Shown here in pieces: positions 55,759-64,000 of a stretch of 64,000 nucleotides of DNA. The notes beneath the pieces were generated by a model. It was not told the DNA's origin, searched no databases, and saw only the letters and a program-made list of their open reading frames with translations. The translations under genes and the position numbers were made by a program. Source of the stretch: Myroides indicus (GTDB lineage: Bacteria > Bacteroidota > Bacteroidia > Flavobacteriales > Flavobacteriaceae); contig NZ_SOAG01000019.1 of assembly GCF_004364575.1 (NCBI RefSeq), positions 1 to 64,000 of the forward strand. Reading direction: 5' to 3'. Position 1 is the first letter of the stretch. Every line of letters starts with the position of its first letter.

Positions 55759-56214
55759 TTACTCTGTTATTGCATTTAACAACTTATACATTTGTTTGGG
55801 ACGGAGATAACCAAAATGCTGATAGACAACCTCCTGATCTTGATTGAGAAAAATTACTGCAGGATAAGTATTTCCCTCTCCCAAGGTGAGTGCCAGTTCA
55901 TGTACACCTGATTCAATTCCTGTTTTTTTATACGCAAACAAGTGATTTTTAAAATGAATTTCTTGTTTAGATTCTGCATTAAAAGAAATAAAATAAAAAT
56001 CACTATCCAGTTTTTCAGAGATGCTTTGGTCAGAAAAAGTTTTTTTCTCCATCAGCAGGCAATAACTGCACCAGTCAGTATACATAAATACCACCGTGGG
56101 TTTGGGATCCTGTTTCAGCTGCTTTTCTAACTGTGAAAAAGTTATTTCCCGAGGCTGAGCATAACTACCAACCCCGAGAAAATAACCAAACACAAAAAAA
56201 ATAATACTTCTCAT
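55759..56214 (-). CDS. Secreted thioredoxin-like protein
   Basis: 151 residues from MRSIIFFVFGYFLGVGSYAQ, a signal peptide ending at residue 20. Thioredoxin fold with active site WCSYC (Cys49, Cys52) in VVFMYTDWCSYCLLMEKKTF and the cis-Pro in NTYPAVIFL. It resembles the DUF255/thioredoxin_7 group of periplasmic thiol reductases. It follows the TonB receptor gene by 28 bases on the same strand, so the two form an operon. A redox role linked to metal uptake, for example keeping cysteines of the receptor or metal in a reduced state, is inference. Confidence 0.85.
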   Translation of the reverse strand: MRSIIFFVFGYFLGVGSYAQPREITFSQLEKQLKQDPKPTVVFMYTDWCSYCLLMEKKTFSDQSISEKLDSDFYFISFNAESKQEIHFKNHLFAYKKTGIESGVHELALTLGEGNTYPAVIFLNQDQEVVYQHFGYLRPKQMYKLLNAITE

Positions 56215-56242
56215 TTCTTCTGCAATTACCAAAATTTATTTT

Positions 56243-58498
56243 TTAAAAAACGGTATATCTAACCCCTAGAAAACCTCTTATGCCCTGTAAAGGAGTATAG
56301 CTATAATCATTCGGTTCAAAAATCACATCTGTTCTTCCTGCCGGAGGTGTTACACCATTACCCGGTTCTCCGAACGGATCCCACCATCTGGCAATAGCAT
56401 CTTCTTTTGGAAGAGTATTGAATAGGTTTTTGACTCCTCCATATATTTCAAAACCAGCGTTAAACTTTTTAGTTACCTGAATATTTGCCAATGCTATCCA
56501 CGGAGAATATTCCGGACGATAATCATCATCAACACGCGGCAATCGCATTGGTCCTTTCCAGTCTGCCGTAAAGTCTGCCGTAAAGCCTCTTCCAAAATTG
56601 TAACTTGCTAATACATTTCCCGACCATTTAGGTGAATGATAAATTTGCTCTCTAATACCGTCTTCTTTTCGATAGACATCCATGTAAGTTGCTCCTGCCA
56701 TTAATTTTAACGGAAAGTCAAATGTTACATCAACATTTAAAGACACACCTTGAGATATGGCATATCCATCTAAATTTGCATAAATAATCTGATGTTGATC
56801 GGTATCTGTATCCGCGTCAATTTTATTCGTAAAATAAGTATAGAATCCATTCAAGTCAAAATTGAAAATTCCAAAATTAGCGGGCACTTTAAAAGTATAG
56901 TTCAGGTTTGTATTATATGATTTTTCAGGATCTAAATCTTCTGCAAACACAACTTCCCGTGCTCCTGTTAAAGCGCGGTGATCTTCCGTAAAAACATTGA
57001 CGACTCTAAATCCCGTACCAAAGCTCGCTCTCAACGCATGATGTGGATTAGGTGCAAACTTATACCCTATTCGGGGGGAATGAATTCCGCCATGTGTTTT
57101 GTCATAGTCAAAGCGATACCCCAATAAAAGCTTATTTTGCTTATTCAACGACCATTCATCCTGAACAAAAATACCTGGAATAGGCGTTTCTTCTGGCTGG
57201 TTCTTTACCAAACCATTTTCATCGTAAATACCTGTACCTCTTGTATTATCGTCATAGTAAGTATATTTAAAAGAAGTTCCTAACAACAAGCTGTGATTTC
57301 CAATATTCTTGTCCCAATATGCCTGAACAAAAGCCACCTGTTGCTTTGCATCATAAGATTCAGGTCCATACATTGAATTTTGATTGTGATAGATATAAGA
57401 AAACTGAGTGTATATATTTTCTGTTGTCGGCAGCTGGTACATCCCGATTGCCTCAAAGCGATTAGTGAAAATACTTTCCGCATAAACTTCTTCTCCGCCT
57501 CTATGTTTTTTTCGCTGCCAGTTTGTTTCTCCTCCCCAACGATCTTCATAAACATAGCGCAAAGCCAGACTTGCAATTCTATTCTCCTTTCGCTTTAATG
57601 ATAATTTGTTAAATAAGGACACTCTATCTTGAAGGGTTACATCTGTGAAACCATCCTTGTTTTTATCTTTTCTCTCTCCAAACTTAAAATAATTTCCTCC
57701 AAACAGTCCATAGACCTTTTTTCCGAGTTTATAACCAGCTCCTAAATCTATATTATTTTCCAGCCAAGTTGTAGTAAACACATCAACACTTAATTTTGCC
57801 GCGTTTTTCGGATCTTTGGTAATCACATTAATAATTCCTCCCATCGCTTCAGTACCATAGAGGGATGAAGCCGGACCTTTTACAACTTCCACTCGTTCAA
57901 TCATATTTGTAGGAATACCAAACAGTCCGTAAACGGTAGAGAGTGAAGAAACAATTGGCATTCCGTCAATTAAAATCATCGTATAAGGGCCTTCCATTCC
58001 GTTGATATGAATGTCTCCTGTATTGCAAACATTACAATTTAGTTGAGGCTGAACACCGTTTATCATTTGTACTGCGTCAAACAAGCTGGCAGTAGGGTTT
58101 TTAGCAAAAAATGTAGGTGTATAAATTTCGACAGGAGTAACTGCATCTGATTTTAACATCGGTTTCAAGGAGCCTGAAATAACAATTTCATCCAAACCGG
58201 AATTTTCCTTCAGATTAAAGTCAACAACAACGGTTTGGCCTTCCTTTACCACTATCGTTTTTTTCTGTTTTTTATAACCTATAAACTCTGCCTGAAGCAC
58301 ATAAGAGCCCGGAACTAAATTTTTAAAAATAAAATGCCCTTTTTCATCTGCAACAATCCCACTTTCAATAGTGCCTTTTAGTAAAATGGTGGCATATGGC
58401 AACATCTCACTGCCTGAAGTTATTTTTCCTTTTATTATCTGAGCATGTCCGAATACGATACTCAAGAAAAAGAGCAAAATAGTAGCTTTAGCTTTCAT
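56243..58498 (-). CDS. TonB-dependent receptor with CxxC plug, probable metal uptake
   Basis: 751 residues. Signal peptide 1-19. A carboxypeptidase-like domain (21-98) begins IIKGKITSGSEMLPYATI. The plug (about 115-230) has MILIDGMPIVSSLSTVYGLF and SSLYGTEAMGGIINVITKDP; the barrel ends in YTVF. The plug holds a CNVC pair (155-158) in VQPQLNCNVCNTGDI, unusual among such receptors. Its operon partner is a secreted thioredoxin-like protein, and a DtxR-family metal regulator is divergently transcribed 102 bases away. This context suggests transport of iron, manganese, copper or a metal chelate; the ligand is unknown. Confidence 0.88.
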   Translation of the reverse strand: MKAKATILLFFLSIVFGHAQIIKGKITSGSEMLPYATILLKGTIESGIVADEKGHFIFKNLVPGSYVLQAEFIGYKKQKKTIVVKEGQTVVVDFNLKENSGLDEIVISGSLKPMLKSDAVTPVEIYTPTFFAKNPTASLFDAVQMINGVQPQLNCNVCNTGDIHINGMEGPYTMILIDGMPIVSSLSTVYGLFGIPTNMIERVEVVKGPASSLYGTEAMGGIINVITKDPKNAAKLSVDVFTTTWLENNIDLGAGYKLGKKVYGLFGGNYFKFGERKDKNKDGFTDVTLQDRVSLFNKLSLKRKENRIASLALRYVYEDRWGGETNWQRKKHRGGEEVYAESIFTNRFEAIGMYQLPTTENIYTQFSYIYHNQNSMYGPESYDAKQQVAFVQAYWDKNIGNHSLLLGTSFKYTYYDDNTRGTGIYDENGLVKNQPEETPIPGIFVQDEWSLNKQNKLLLGYRFDYDKTHGGIHSPRIGYKFAPNPHHALRASFGTGFRVVNVFTEDHRALTGAREVVFAEDLDPEKSYNTNLNYTFKVPANFGIFNFDLNGFYTYFTNKIDADTDTDQHQIIYANLDGYAISQGVSLNVDVTFDFPLKLMAGATYMDVYRKEDGIREQIYHSPKWSGNVLASYNFGRGFTADFTADWKGPMRLPRVDDDYRPEYSPWIALANIQVTKKFNAGFEIYGGVKNLFNTLPKEDAIARWWDPFGEPGNGVTPPAGRTDVIFEPNDYSYTPLQGIRGFLGVRYTVF

Positions 58499-58521
58499 TT
58501 AAAATATTTTTTATACTAATT

Positions 58522-58579
58522 TAAAAATAAATTTAGGCAAAGCTAAAAATAAATTTATAAATAAAAAAACGTACCTTTG
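58522..58579. promoter_or_regulatory. Shared control region of the TonB receptor and DtxR genes
   Basis: Contains a 14-bp direct repeat TAAAAATAAATTTA (58522-58535 and 58544-58557, 22 bases apart); a minus-strand -7 box TAGCTTTG (58538-58545) for the receptor, lying between the repeats within the dyad TTTAG-N6-CTAAA; and a plus-strand -7 box TACCTTTG (58572-58579) for the regulator. Confidence 0.5.
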
Positions 58580-58600
58580 TAATTATTAAAAAATAATACT

Positions 58601-59257
58601 ATGCTTACCTACTCAGAAGAAAATTACCTAAAAACTATTTTCCATTTATCACAAGGACAAAAGCACGGTATTTCAACCAATGCCATCGCTGCCAAGATAG
58701 AAACCAAAGCCTCTTCTGTAACCGATATGATTAAAAAGCTGAATGAAAAAAAGCTGATAAAATATCAAAAATACCAGGGAGTTACTCTGACATCCGAAGG
58801 GTTGATGGCGGCAAAAATGATTGTAAGAAAACATCGGCTTTGGGAAGTTTTTTTAGTAGAAAAACTAAATTTCAACTGGGATGAAGTACACGATGTAGCA
58901 GAGGAGCTGGAGCATATTAAATCAGAAAAATTAATCAATAAATTAGATGCTTTTCTCGGTTATCCGACTGAAGATCCACACGGAGATCCAATACCCGATT
59001 CTAAAGGCGACATGAAAATGATAAACAAACAGCTTTTATCAGAATTACCAATCAAAAAAACAGCTATCTGCATTGGAGTGAAAGATTCATCTTCTGATTT
59101 TTTACAATATTTAGACAAACAAAAAATTTCACTTGGCAGTAAAATCGAAATTCTTGAAATAGAACCTTTTGATCAGTCTTACAGAATAAAAATCAACGAT
59201 TACGAAATCACAGTTACCAAAAAAATTGTCAACAACCTTTTTGTAAAAACAAACTAA
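58601..59257 (+). CDS. DtxR/MntR-family metal-dependent regulator
   Basis: 218 residues in three domains. A winged helix (1-65) has ISTNAIAAKIETKASSVTDM. The metal-binding dimerisation domain (about 66-140) has EVHDVAEELEHIKSEKL, supplying the His and Glu ligands. A C-terminal SH3/FeoA-like domain (about 145-218) is also present. It represses metal-uptake genes when Fe(II) or Mn(II) is bound; the likely target is the divergent TonB receptor operon. The Old Yellow Enzyme gene follows after two bases and is probably co-transcribed. Confidence 0.93.
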   Translation: MLTYSEENYLKTIFHLSQGQKHGISTNAIAAKIETKASSVTDMIKKLNEKKLIKYQKYQGVTLTSEGLMAAKMIVRKHRLWEVFLVEKLNFNWDEVHDVAEELEHIKSEKLINKLDAFLGYPTEDPHGDPIPDSKGDMKMINKQLLSELPIKKTAICIGVKDSSSDFLQYLDKQKISLGSKIEILEIEPFDQSYRIKINDYEITVTKKIVNNLFVKTN

Positions 59258-59259
59258 TA

Positions 59260-60330
59260 ATGAAAATGCTTTTTACGAGTCTGCCACTAAAAAATCATAC
59301 CCTGCAAAATAGGATCGTCGTTTCCCCTATGTGTCAGTATAGCGCAACTGATGGTTTTGCAGCAGATTGGCATTTAGTTCATCTGGGGCAGTTTGCTATT
59401 GCAAAAGCCGGCGCCATCATACAAGAAGCTACTTCTGTTTCTCCTGAAGGCAGAATAACTTATGCTGATTTAGGTATCTGGAAAGATGAACATGTTACAA
59501 AATTAAAACAAATAACCCAATTTATAAGGTCACAAGGCAGTATTCCCGGAATACAATTAGCTCATGCAGGCAGAAAAGCCAGCTGCGAAAAACCGTGGAT
59601 TACCCGAAACCAAATAGCTCCGGATAAAAATAATGGCTGGCAGACGGTAGCTCCTTCTGACATTCCTTTTCATGAAAAAGATCATCGTCCTAAAGCGCTT
59701 TCAAAAGAAGAAATCCAAAAACTGGTTACAGCTTTTAAGACAGCAGCAGAAAGAGCTGTTAAAGCAGGTTATGAAATCATAGAAATACACGCCGCTCATG
59801 GCTATCTGGTTCATCAATTTTTATCTCCTTTAATCAACAACCGCACAGACGAATACGGCGAAAGTTTTGAAAATAGGATTCGTTTTTTATCAGAAATCAT
59901 CGATGCGGTAAAAGATGTATTAACGACACAATCGCTCTGGGTCAGAATTTCTGCTACGGACTGGGCGGAAGGCGGTTGGAATATATCCGAAAGCACTGAG
60001 TTGACAAAAGTTTTAAAATCTAAAGGTGTTGAAGTATTAGACGTAAGTTCCGGAGGAGCGGTCAGACATCAGCAGATAACAACCGGATTAAACTATCAGG
60101 TTCCTTTTGCGGAAGAAATAAAAATCAAAACAGGTATTCTTACCGGAGCGGTAGGACTCATCAAAACCGGTACGCAGGCAGAAGAAATTCTTCAAAGCAA
60201 TAAAGCCGATTTTGTGTTGATAGGAAGAGAATTTTTAAGAAATCCGCATTTTGTTGCAACAGCAGCTCAGGAACTGGGTATTGATTTACAATGGGCTTCT
60301 CAATACGAAAGAGGTAAAGAAACAGACTAA
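59260..60330 (+). CDS. NADH:flavin oxidoreductase, Old Yellow Enzyme family (YqjM/NamA type)
   Basis: 356 residues; FMN-bound TIM barrel. The YqjM-class Cys is in VVSPMCQYSATDGFAADWHLVHLG near residue 25. Other conserved blocks are GIQLAHAGRKAS near residue 104, EIHAAHGYLVHQFLSPLINN with the substrate His pair near 180, and phosphate-binding FVLIGREFLRNPHF. It reduces activated C=C bonds or electrophiles at NAD(P)H expense, possibly in oxidative stress. Start ATG at 59260, with a second at 59266. It shares an operon with the metal regulator and perhaps the following MFS gene. Confidence 0.92.
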   Translation: MKMLFTSLPLKNHTLQNRIVVSPMCQYSATDGFAADWHLVHLGQFAIAKAGAIIQEATSVSPEGRITYADLGIWKDEHVTKLKQITQFIRSQGSIPGIQLAHAGRKASCEKPWITRNQIAPDKNNGWQTVAPSDIPFHEKDHRPKALSKEEIQKLVTAFKTAAERAVKAGYEIIEIHAAHGYLVHQFLSPLINNRTDEYGESFENRIRFLSEIIDAVKDVLTTQSLWVRISATDWAEGGWNISESTELTKVLKSKGVEVLDVSSGGAVRHQQITTGLNYQVPFAEEIKIKTGILTGAVGLIKTGTQAEEILQSNKADFVLIGREFLRNPHFVATAAQELGIDLQWASQYERGKETD

Positions 60331-60374
60331 TAAAAATTACTTCTCTAAAAGACAAACGATATAACTTTATCTAG

Positions 60375-61535
60375 ATGAACAAAAGCTTACTTGCTCTTGC
60401 CGTTGGGGGGCTCGCTATTGGAATGACCGAATTTTCAATGATGGGATTGCTCTCAAACGTAGCAGAAGATCTACATATCAGCATACCCCAAGCCGGAAAT
60501 TTTATTTCTATTTATGCTCTGGGCGTGGTAATAGGAGCGCCTCTACTGGTTATGCTTTCCAATAAATTCGCCCCGCACAAAGTATTAATGACACTCATGC
60601 TGATGTTTTCAGTATTTCACACTCTTTTTGTTATTTCTCCTGATTACACTACCTTGCTCATCACTCGTTTTGTATCGGGGTTGCCGCATGGAGCATTTTT
60701 TGGAGTAGGTTCAGTCGTTGCTACACAACTTGCAAAGCCCGGAAAAGAAGCACAGGCAGTTGCTATTATGTTTGCCGGACTGACAACCGCTAATCTGATT
60801 GGCGTTCCTCTCTCCACTTATATCGGACAGGAATTTTCATGGCGAACTGCTTACGGATTAATAGCTTCACTAGGCATTATTACAACGCTTACCATCTGGT
60901 TGTGGATACCCAAATTAGAAGCAGACAAAAATACCAATACACAAAAACAGCTTTCTTTTTTTAAAACTAAAACTGCCTGGGTACTTGTAGCTTTAATTTC
61001 TATAGGCACAGGAGGACTGTTTGCCTGGATTAGTTACATCAAACCCATGATGATGCACATTGCTCTGATTCCGGAAAAAAATATTCCGATTATTATGACT
61101 TTAGTCGGGCTGGGAATGTTTTTGGGCAATTTTGTCGGCGGTAAAATTGCAGATACGTTTTCTCCATCCAAAGCCGTTATCTTTTCGTTCAGCGCCATGA
61201 CGATCTGCCTGATTGTAGTTTATTATACCGTTCATATCCAATGGCTGGCATACGTTATGGCATTAGTCACCGGATTAGTTGCTTTTACAATGGGATCTCC
61301 ATTACAGATGATGCTGATAAAAAATGCCAAAGGTTCAGAAATGCTCGCTGCATCAGCAGGTCAGGCATGCTTTAACATCGGAAATGCTTTGGGTGCTTAT
61401 CTGGGAGGTATTCCTATTGCATTGGGATTAGGATACAACTCACCAGAGTGGGTAGGTGCCGGAATGGCAGTCAGCGGAGCTATATTAGCATTTTTATTTC
61501 TCAAAATGCAGCAAAACCAACAAGCAGTCCGTTAA
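60375..61535 (+). CDS. MFS transporter (AraJ/YdhP-like drug:H+ antiporter)
   Basis: 386 residues, twelve transmembrane helices. The N-terminal ALAVGGLAIGMTEFSMMGLL and the block RFVSGLPHGAFFGVGSVVA mark the DHA1 subfamily that includes AraJ and YdhP/YdeA-type exporters. It probably exports sugars, drugs or other small metabolites with proton exchange; the substrate is unknown. It lies 44 bases after the Old Yellow Enzyme gene on the same strand, so co-expression is likely. Confidence 0.9.
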   Translation: MNKSLLALAVGGLAIGMTEFSMMGLLSNVAEDLHISIPQAGNFISIYALGVVIGAPLLVMLSNKFAPHKVLMTLMLMFSVFHTLFVISPDYTTLLITRFVSGLPHGAFFGVGSVVATQLAKPGKEAQAVAIMFAGLTTANLIGVPLSTYIGQEFSWRTAYGLIASLGIITTLTIWLWIPKLEADKNTNTQKQLSFFKTKTAWVLVALISIGTGGLFAWISYIKPMMMHIALIPEKNIPIIMTLVGLGMFLGNFVGGKIADTFSPSKAVIFSFSAMTICLIVVYYTVHIQWLAYVMALVTGLVAFTMGSPLQMMLIKNAKGSEMLAASAGQACFNIGNALGAYLGGIPIALGLGYNSPEWVGAGMAVSGAILAFLFLKMQQNQQAVR

Positions 61536-61587
61536 CTACTAAACCAATTTCTTATAATGTTTTCATTTTAAGTTAATAATAAGTTTA

Positions 61588-61595
61588 TAAATTTG
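61588..61595 (+). promoter_or_regulatory. -7 element of aspS
   Basis: TAAATTTG fits TAnnTTTG, 16 bases before the aspS ATG; no -33 box recognised. Confidence 0.5.
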
Positions 61596-61611
61596 TAGAA
61601 ATTTTTCAACA

Positions 61612-63363
61612 ATGTACAGAACGCATAATTGCGGAGCTTTAAGAGCTTCAGATATAAATACAGAAGTTACCCTTTCAGGATGGGTAAGCAAACACCGCGA
61701 CAAAGGATTTATGATTTGGATTGATTTACGGGATCGTTATGGAATCACGCAATTGATCTTTGATGCCGAAAGAACAGATAAAAGCGTTTTTGAAACTGCT
61801 AAAAATCTGGGGCGGGAGTTTGTTATTCAGGTAACAGGAACGGTGATTGAGCGTTCTTCCAAAAATCCTAATTTACCGACCGGCGATATTGAAATTTTAG
61901 TAACTTCATTAAAAGTATTAAACGAATCGAGCGTACCGCCTTTTACAATAGAAGATGAAACAGATGGCGGAGAAGATATCCGCATGAAATACCGTTATTT
62001 AGACATCCGAAGAAATCCGGTAAAAAACAACCTGCTTTTTAGACACAAGGTAGCCCAGGAAGTAAGAAATTATCTTTCTGCACAAGATTTTTGCGAGATA
62101 GAAACCCCTTATTTAATCAGTTCAACACCTGAAGGTGCAAGGGATTTTGTAGTGCCGTCCCGCATGAATCCAGGTGAGTTTTACGCTTTGCCACAATCTC
62201 CTCAAACTTTTAAACAATTGTTGATGGTAGGCGGAATGGACAAATATTTTCAGATTGTAAAATGTTTTCGAGATGAAGATTTACGCGCAGACAGACAACC
62301 TGAATTTACTCAGATTGACTGTGAAATGGCGTTTGTTGAGCAAGAGGATGTAATAGATACCTTTGAAGGAATGACTAAGCACCTCTTAAAAAGTATTCAC
62401 AATATAGAAATTGATAAGTTTCCAAGAATGACCTTTGAAGAAGCGATGAAAAAGTATGGAAACGACAAACCGGATATTCGTTTTGGAATGGAGTTTGGCG
62501 AATTAAATAAAGTTGCTCAACACAAAGATTTCGGAGTTTTCAACAGTGCCGAATTGGTAATTGGTATTGCCGTTCCGGGCGGAGCTGCTTATACCCGCAA
62601 AGAAATCGATGCTTTGATTGACTGGGTAAAACGTCCTCAGGTTGGTGCAAGCGGAATGGTATATTGCAAATGCGAAGCAGGAGGAACATACAAATCTTCT
62701 GTAGATAAGTTTTTTGATCAGGATGATTTGAAAAATTGGGCAGAAATTACAAATGCCAAAGAAGGTGATTTGATTCTGGTATTATCAGGACCGGCAAATA
62801 AAACAAGAGCTCAGTTAAGTGCCCTGCGTATGGAACTTGGCAATCGCCTAGGATTGAGAAAGCCTGATGAATTTGCACCATTATGGGTTATCGATTTCCC
62901 TTTGTTTGAATGGGATGAAGAGGCAGGCAGGTATTTTGCCATGCACCACCCTTTTACATCGCCTAAAAGAGAAGATATACCGTTATTGGATAGTGATCCG
63001 GGAAAAGTACGTGCCAATGCTTATGATTTGGTTTTAAACGGCAATGAAATAGGCGGAGGTTCTATCCGCATTCACGACAGAGAAACACAAGAGCTAATGT
63101 TCAAACACTTGGGTTTTACCAAAGAAGAAGCTCAAAAACAATTCGGATTCCTGTTAAATGCTTTCCAATATGGAGCTCCGCCACACGGAGGTTTAGCTTT
63201 TGGATTGGATCGTCTGGTGGCAATTTTGGGCGGACAAGAAACTATCCGCGACTTTATCGCTTTCCCTAAAAATAACTCGGGCAGAGATGTGATGATTGAT
63301 GCACCTTCTGCGATCAGACCAGAACAACTGGAAGAATTGCATATTACGGTAAAACCACAATAA
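61612..63363 (+). CDS. aspS: Aspartyl-tRNA synthetase
   Basis: Charges tRNA-Asp with aspartate. Domains in order: an OB-fold anticodon-binding domain (about 1-110, with [21 protein letters not shown]); class II core motif 2 [20 protein letters not shown] near residue 220; a GAD insertion domain (about 290-420); and motif 3 [16 protein letters not shown] near 540. The 583-residue length with the GAD insert is the standard bacterial form. The [11 protein letters not shown] start is conserved. An 18-bp palindromic terminator follows. Confidence 0.97.
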   Translation: MYRTHNCGALRASDINTEVTLSGWVSKHRDKGFMIWIDLRDRYGITQLIFDAERTDKSVFETAKNLGREFVIQVTGTVIERSSKNPNLPTGDIEILVTSLKVLNESSVPPFTIEDETDGGEDIRMKYRYLDIRRNPVKNNLLFRHKVAQEVRNYLSAQDFCEIETPYLISSTPEGARDFVVPSRMNPGEFYALPQSPQTFKQLLMVGGMDKYFQIVKCFRDEDLRADRQPEFTQIDCEMAFVEQEDVIDTFEGMTKHLLKSIHNIEIDKFPRMTFEEAMKKYGNDKPDIRFGMEFGELNKVAQHKDFGVFNSAELVIGIAVPGGAAYTRKEIDALIDWVKRPQVGASGMVYCKCEAGGTYKSSVDKFFDQDDLKNWAEITNAKEGDLILVLSGPANKTRAQLSALRMELGNRLGLRKPDEFAPLWVIDFPLFEWDEEAGRYFAMHHPFTSPKREDIPLLDSDPGKVRANAYDLVLNGNEIGGGSIRIHDRETQELMFKHLGFTKEEAQKQFGFLLNAFQYGAPPHGGLAFGLDRLVAILGGQETIRDFIAFPKNNSGRDVMIDAPSAIRPEQLEELHITVKPQ

Positions 63364-63388
63364 AGGGTTTTTAAAATTTATAACTTAC

Positions 63389-63426
63389 AACAATTTCGGA
63401 AATAGCTGGCTATTTCCGAAATTGTT
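63389..63426 (+). terminator. Terminator hairpin after aspS
   Basis: Perfect 18-bp inverted repeat (AACAATTTCGGAAATAGC and its complement) around TG, then a short T-rich tail. Unusually long and fully paired. Confidence 0.8.
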
Positions 63427-63518
63427 ATTTATAGAAGTTATTTTAGCTTTTACAACTATGAAATTTTAAGGTATAATTTGTATATTTAAGTAATTATTTT
63501 TTTAAATATAGAACATAT

Positions 63519-64000
63519 ATGACAAAATTTCTAAGAAAAACCTTAGTATTTGTTTCCTTTATTTGTTTTTTTAATTCTAGTCAAGCACAAGAAATTAAAA
63601 TCAGATTTATTGGAAATTGCGGTCTTCATATGACAGATGGACAATCAAACATTTATATTGATTTTCCTTATAAATCAGGAGCTCATAAGTACATGGAATA
63701 TAATAAAGCTGAAATAGATAGTATAAAAGAAAATTCCGTTTTCATCTTTACTCATCGGCATGCAGATCATTATTCCAAAAAGATTTTAAAGAAGCTTCAG
63801 GGCAAAAAAATTGATCCCTCAAATATTTTTGAATTAAGAAGTTTAAGTGACTTAGTTACTAATTTTAATATAACAGCCTTTAAAACAGAACATAAAGTTT
63901 ATGGTATTCCTTTTAAGCATTATTCCTACTTAATTACTTGGCACGATAAAAAAATTTACTTTTCAGGCGATACAGGAGACTTGGAAGAAATCTCTAAATT
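63519..64000 (+). CDS. Metallo-beta-lactamase-fold hydrolase (partial, runs off the window)
   Basis: 160 codons visible from ATG at 63519, with no stop before the window ends. A signal peptide (about 1-23, ending SSQAQ) precedes an MBL domain: the metal motif FTHRHADHYSKK (HxHxDH) near residue 79, and the later ITWHDKKIYFSGDTGD with the bridging Asp. The arrangement is that of UlaG-like or secreted MBL hydrolases of Bacteroidetes. Substrate unknown. Confidence 0.85.
   Translation, partial: MTKFLRKTLVFVSFICFFNSSQAQEIKIRFIGNCGLHMTDGQSNIYIDFPYKSGAHKYMEYNKAEIDSIKENSVFIFTHRHADHYSKKILKKLQGKKIDPSNIFELRSLSDLVTNFNITAFKTEHKVYGIPFKHYSYLITWHDKKIYFSGDTGDLEEISK

Overview
The window is AT-rich and densely coded. 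It comes from a member of the Bacteroidetes, most likely the family Flavobacteriaceae and close to Flavobacterium. Evidence: promoters of the form TTTG-N19/21-TAnnTTTG with few Shine-Dalgarno sequences, a class B succinate dehydrogenase (sdhC-sdhA-sdhB), the purN-acpP-fabF-rnc-IPExxxVDY-pyk block, an OmpA protein with TSP3 calcium repeats, TonB-dependent receptors with a carboxypeptidase-like N-terminal domain, BlaI/M56 regulators and a YraN/LD-carboxypeptidase pair. It reads as ordinary chromosome: no insertion sequence, prophage, CRISPR array, tRNA or rRNA gene lies inside it.

Layout. 1-461 holds no gene but has three tandem minus-strand promoter modules firing off the left edge. 462-2566 is a two-gene operon (polysaccharide deacetylase, then a GNAT-type acetyltransferase) with GTG and TTG starts. 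2.6-10.3 kb carries glyS, a YceI protein, aspA, a YchJ-like protein, comF, an Ig-like lipoprotein and a nitrilase. 10.4-14.0 kb is the sdhCAB operon. 14.2-24.7 kb has a ChaN-like protein, an alpha/beta hydrolase, and the two halves of an AddAB-type recombination nuclease separated by ompA and kbl. 24.8-34.2 kb is housekeeping: superoxide dismutase, a PurF-like enzyme, a PfkB kinase, rnhA, purN, acpP, fabF, rnc and pyk.

34.2-36.6 kb holds a divergent pair, a small outer-membrane barrel and a large lipoprotein of unknown role; the lipoprotein gene carries an apparent frameshift near its 3' end. 36.7-39.6 kb has an HD hydrolase, an acyl-ACP desaturase, plsC and a bacilliredoxin. 39.7-43.4 kb is a siderophore uptake pair (TonB receptor plus PepSY membrane protein) behind a 49-bp palindrome that overlaps the promoter. 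43.6-52.0 kb has yraN, LD-carboxypeptidase, dinB, a CPA2 antiporter, a Gcr-like membrane protein, a CYTH protein, RlpA and a small membrane protein. 52.1-54.3 kb is a BlaI/M56 antibiotic-sensing type operon whose M56 gene is broken by one in-frame TAA. 54.3-61.5 kb has two MFS exporters, a metal-uptake-like receptor/thioredoxin operon divergent from a DtxR-family regulator, and an Old Yellow Enzyme. The window ends with aspS and a truncated metallo-beta-lactamase-fold protein.

No clear new multi-gene system was found. The most informative signals are regulatory or genetic: paired operator dyads in the blaI promoter, the palindrome before the siderophore receptor, the stop codon in the M56 gene, the frameshifted lipoprotein, and terminator-like hairpins inside rnc and before the PepSY gene.
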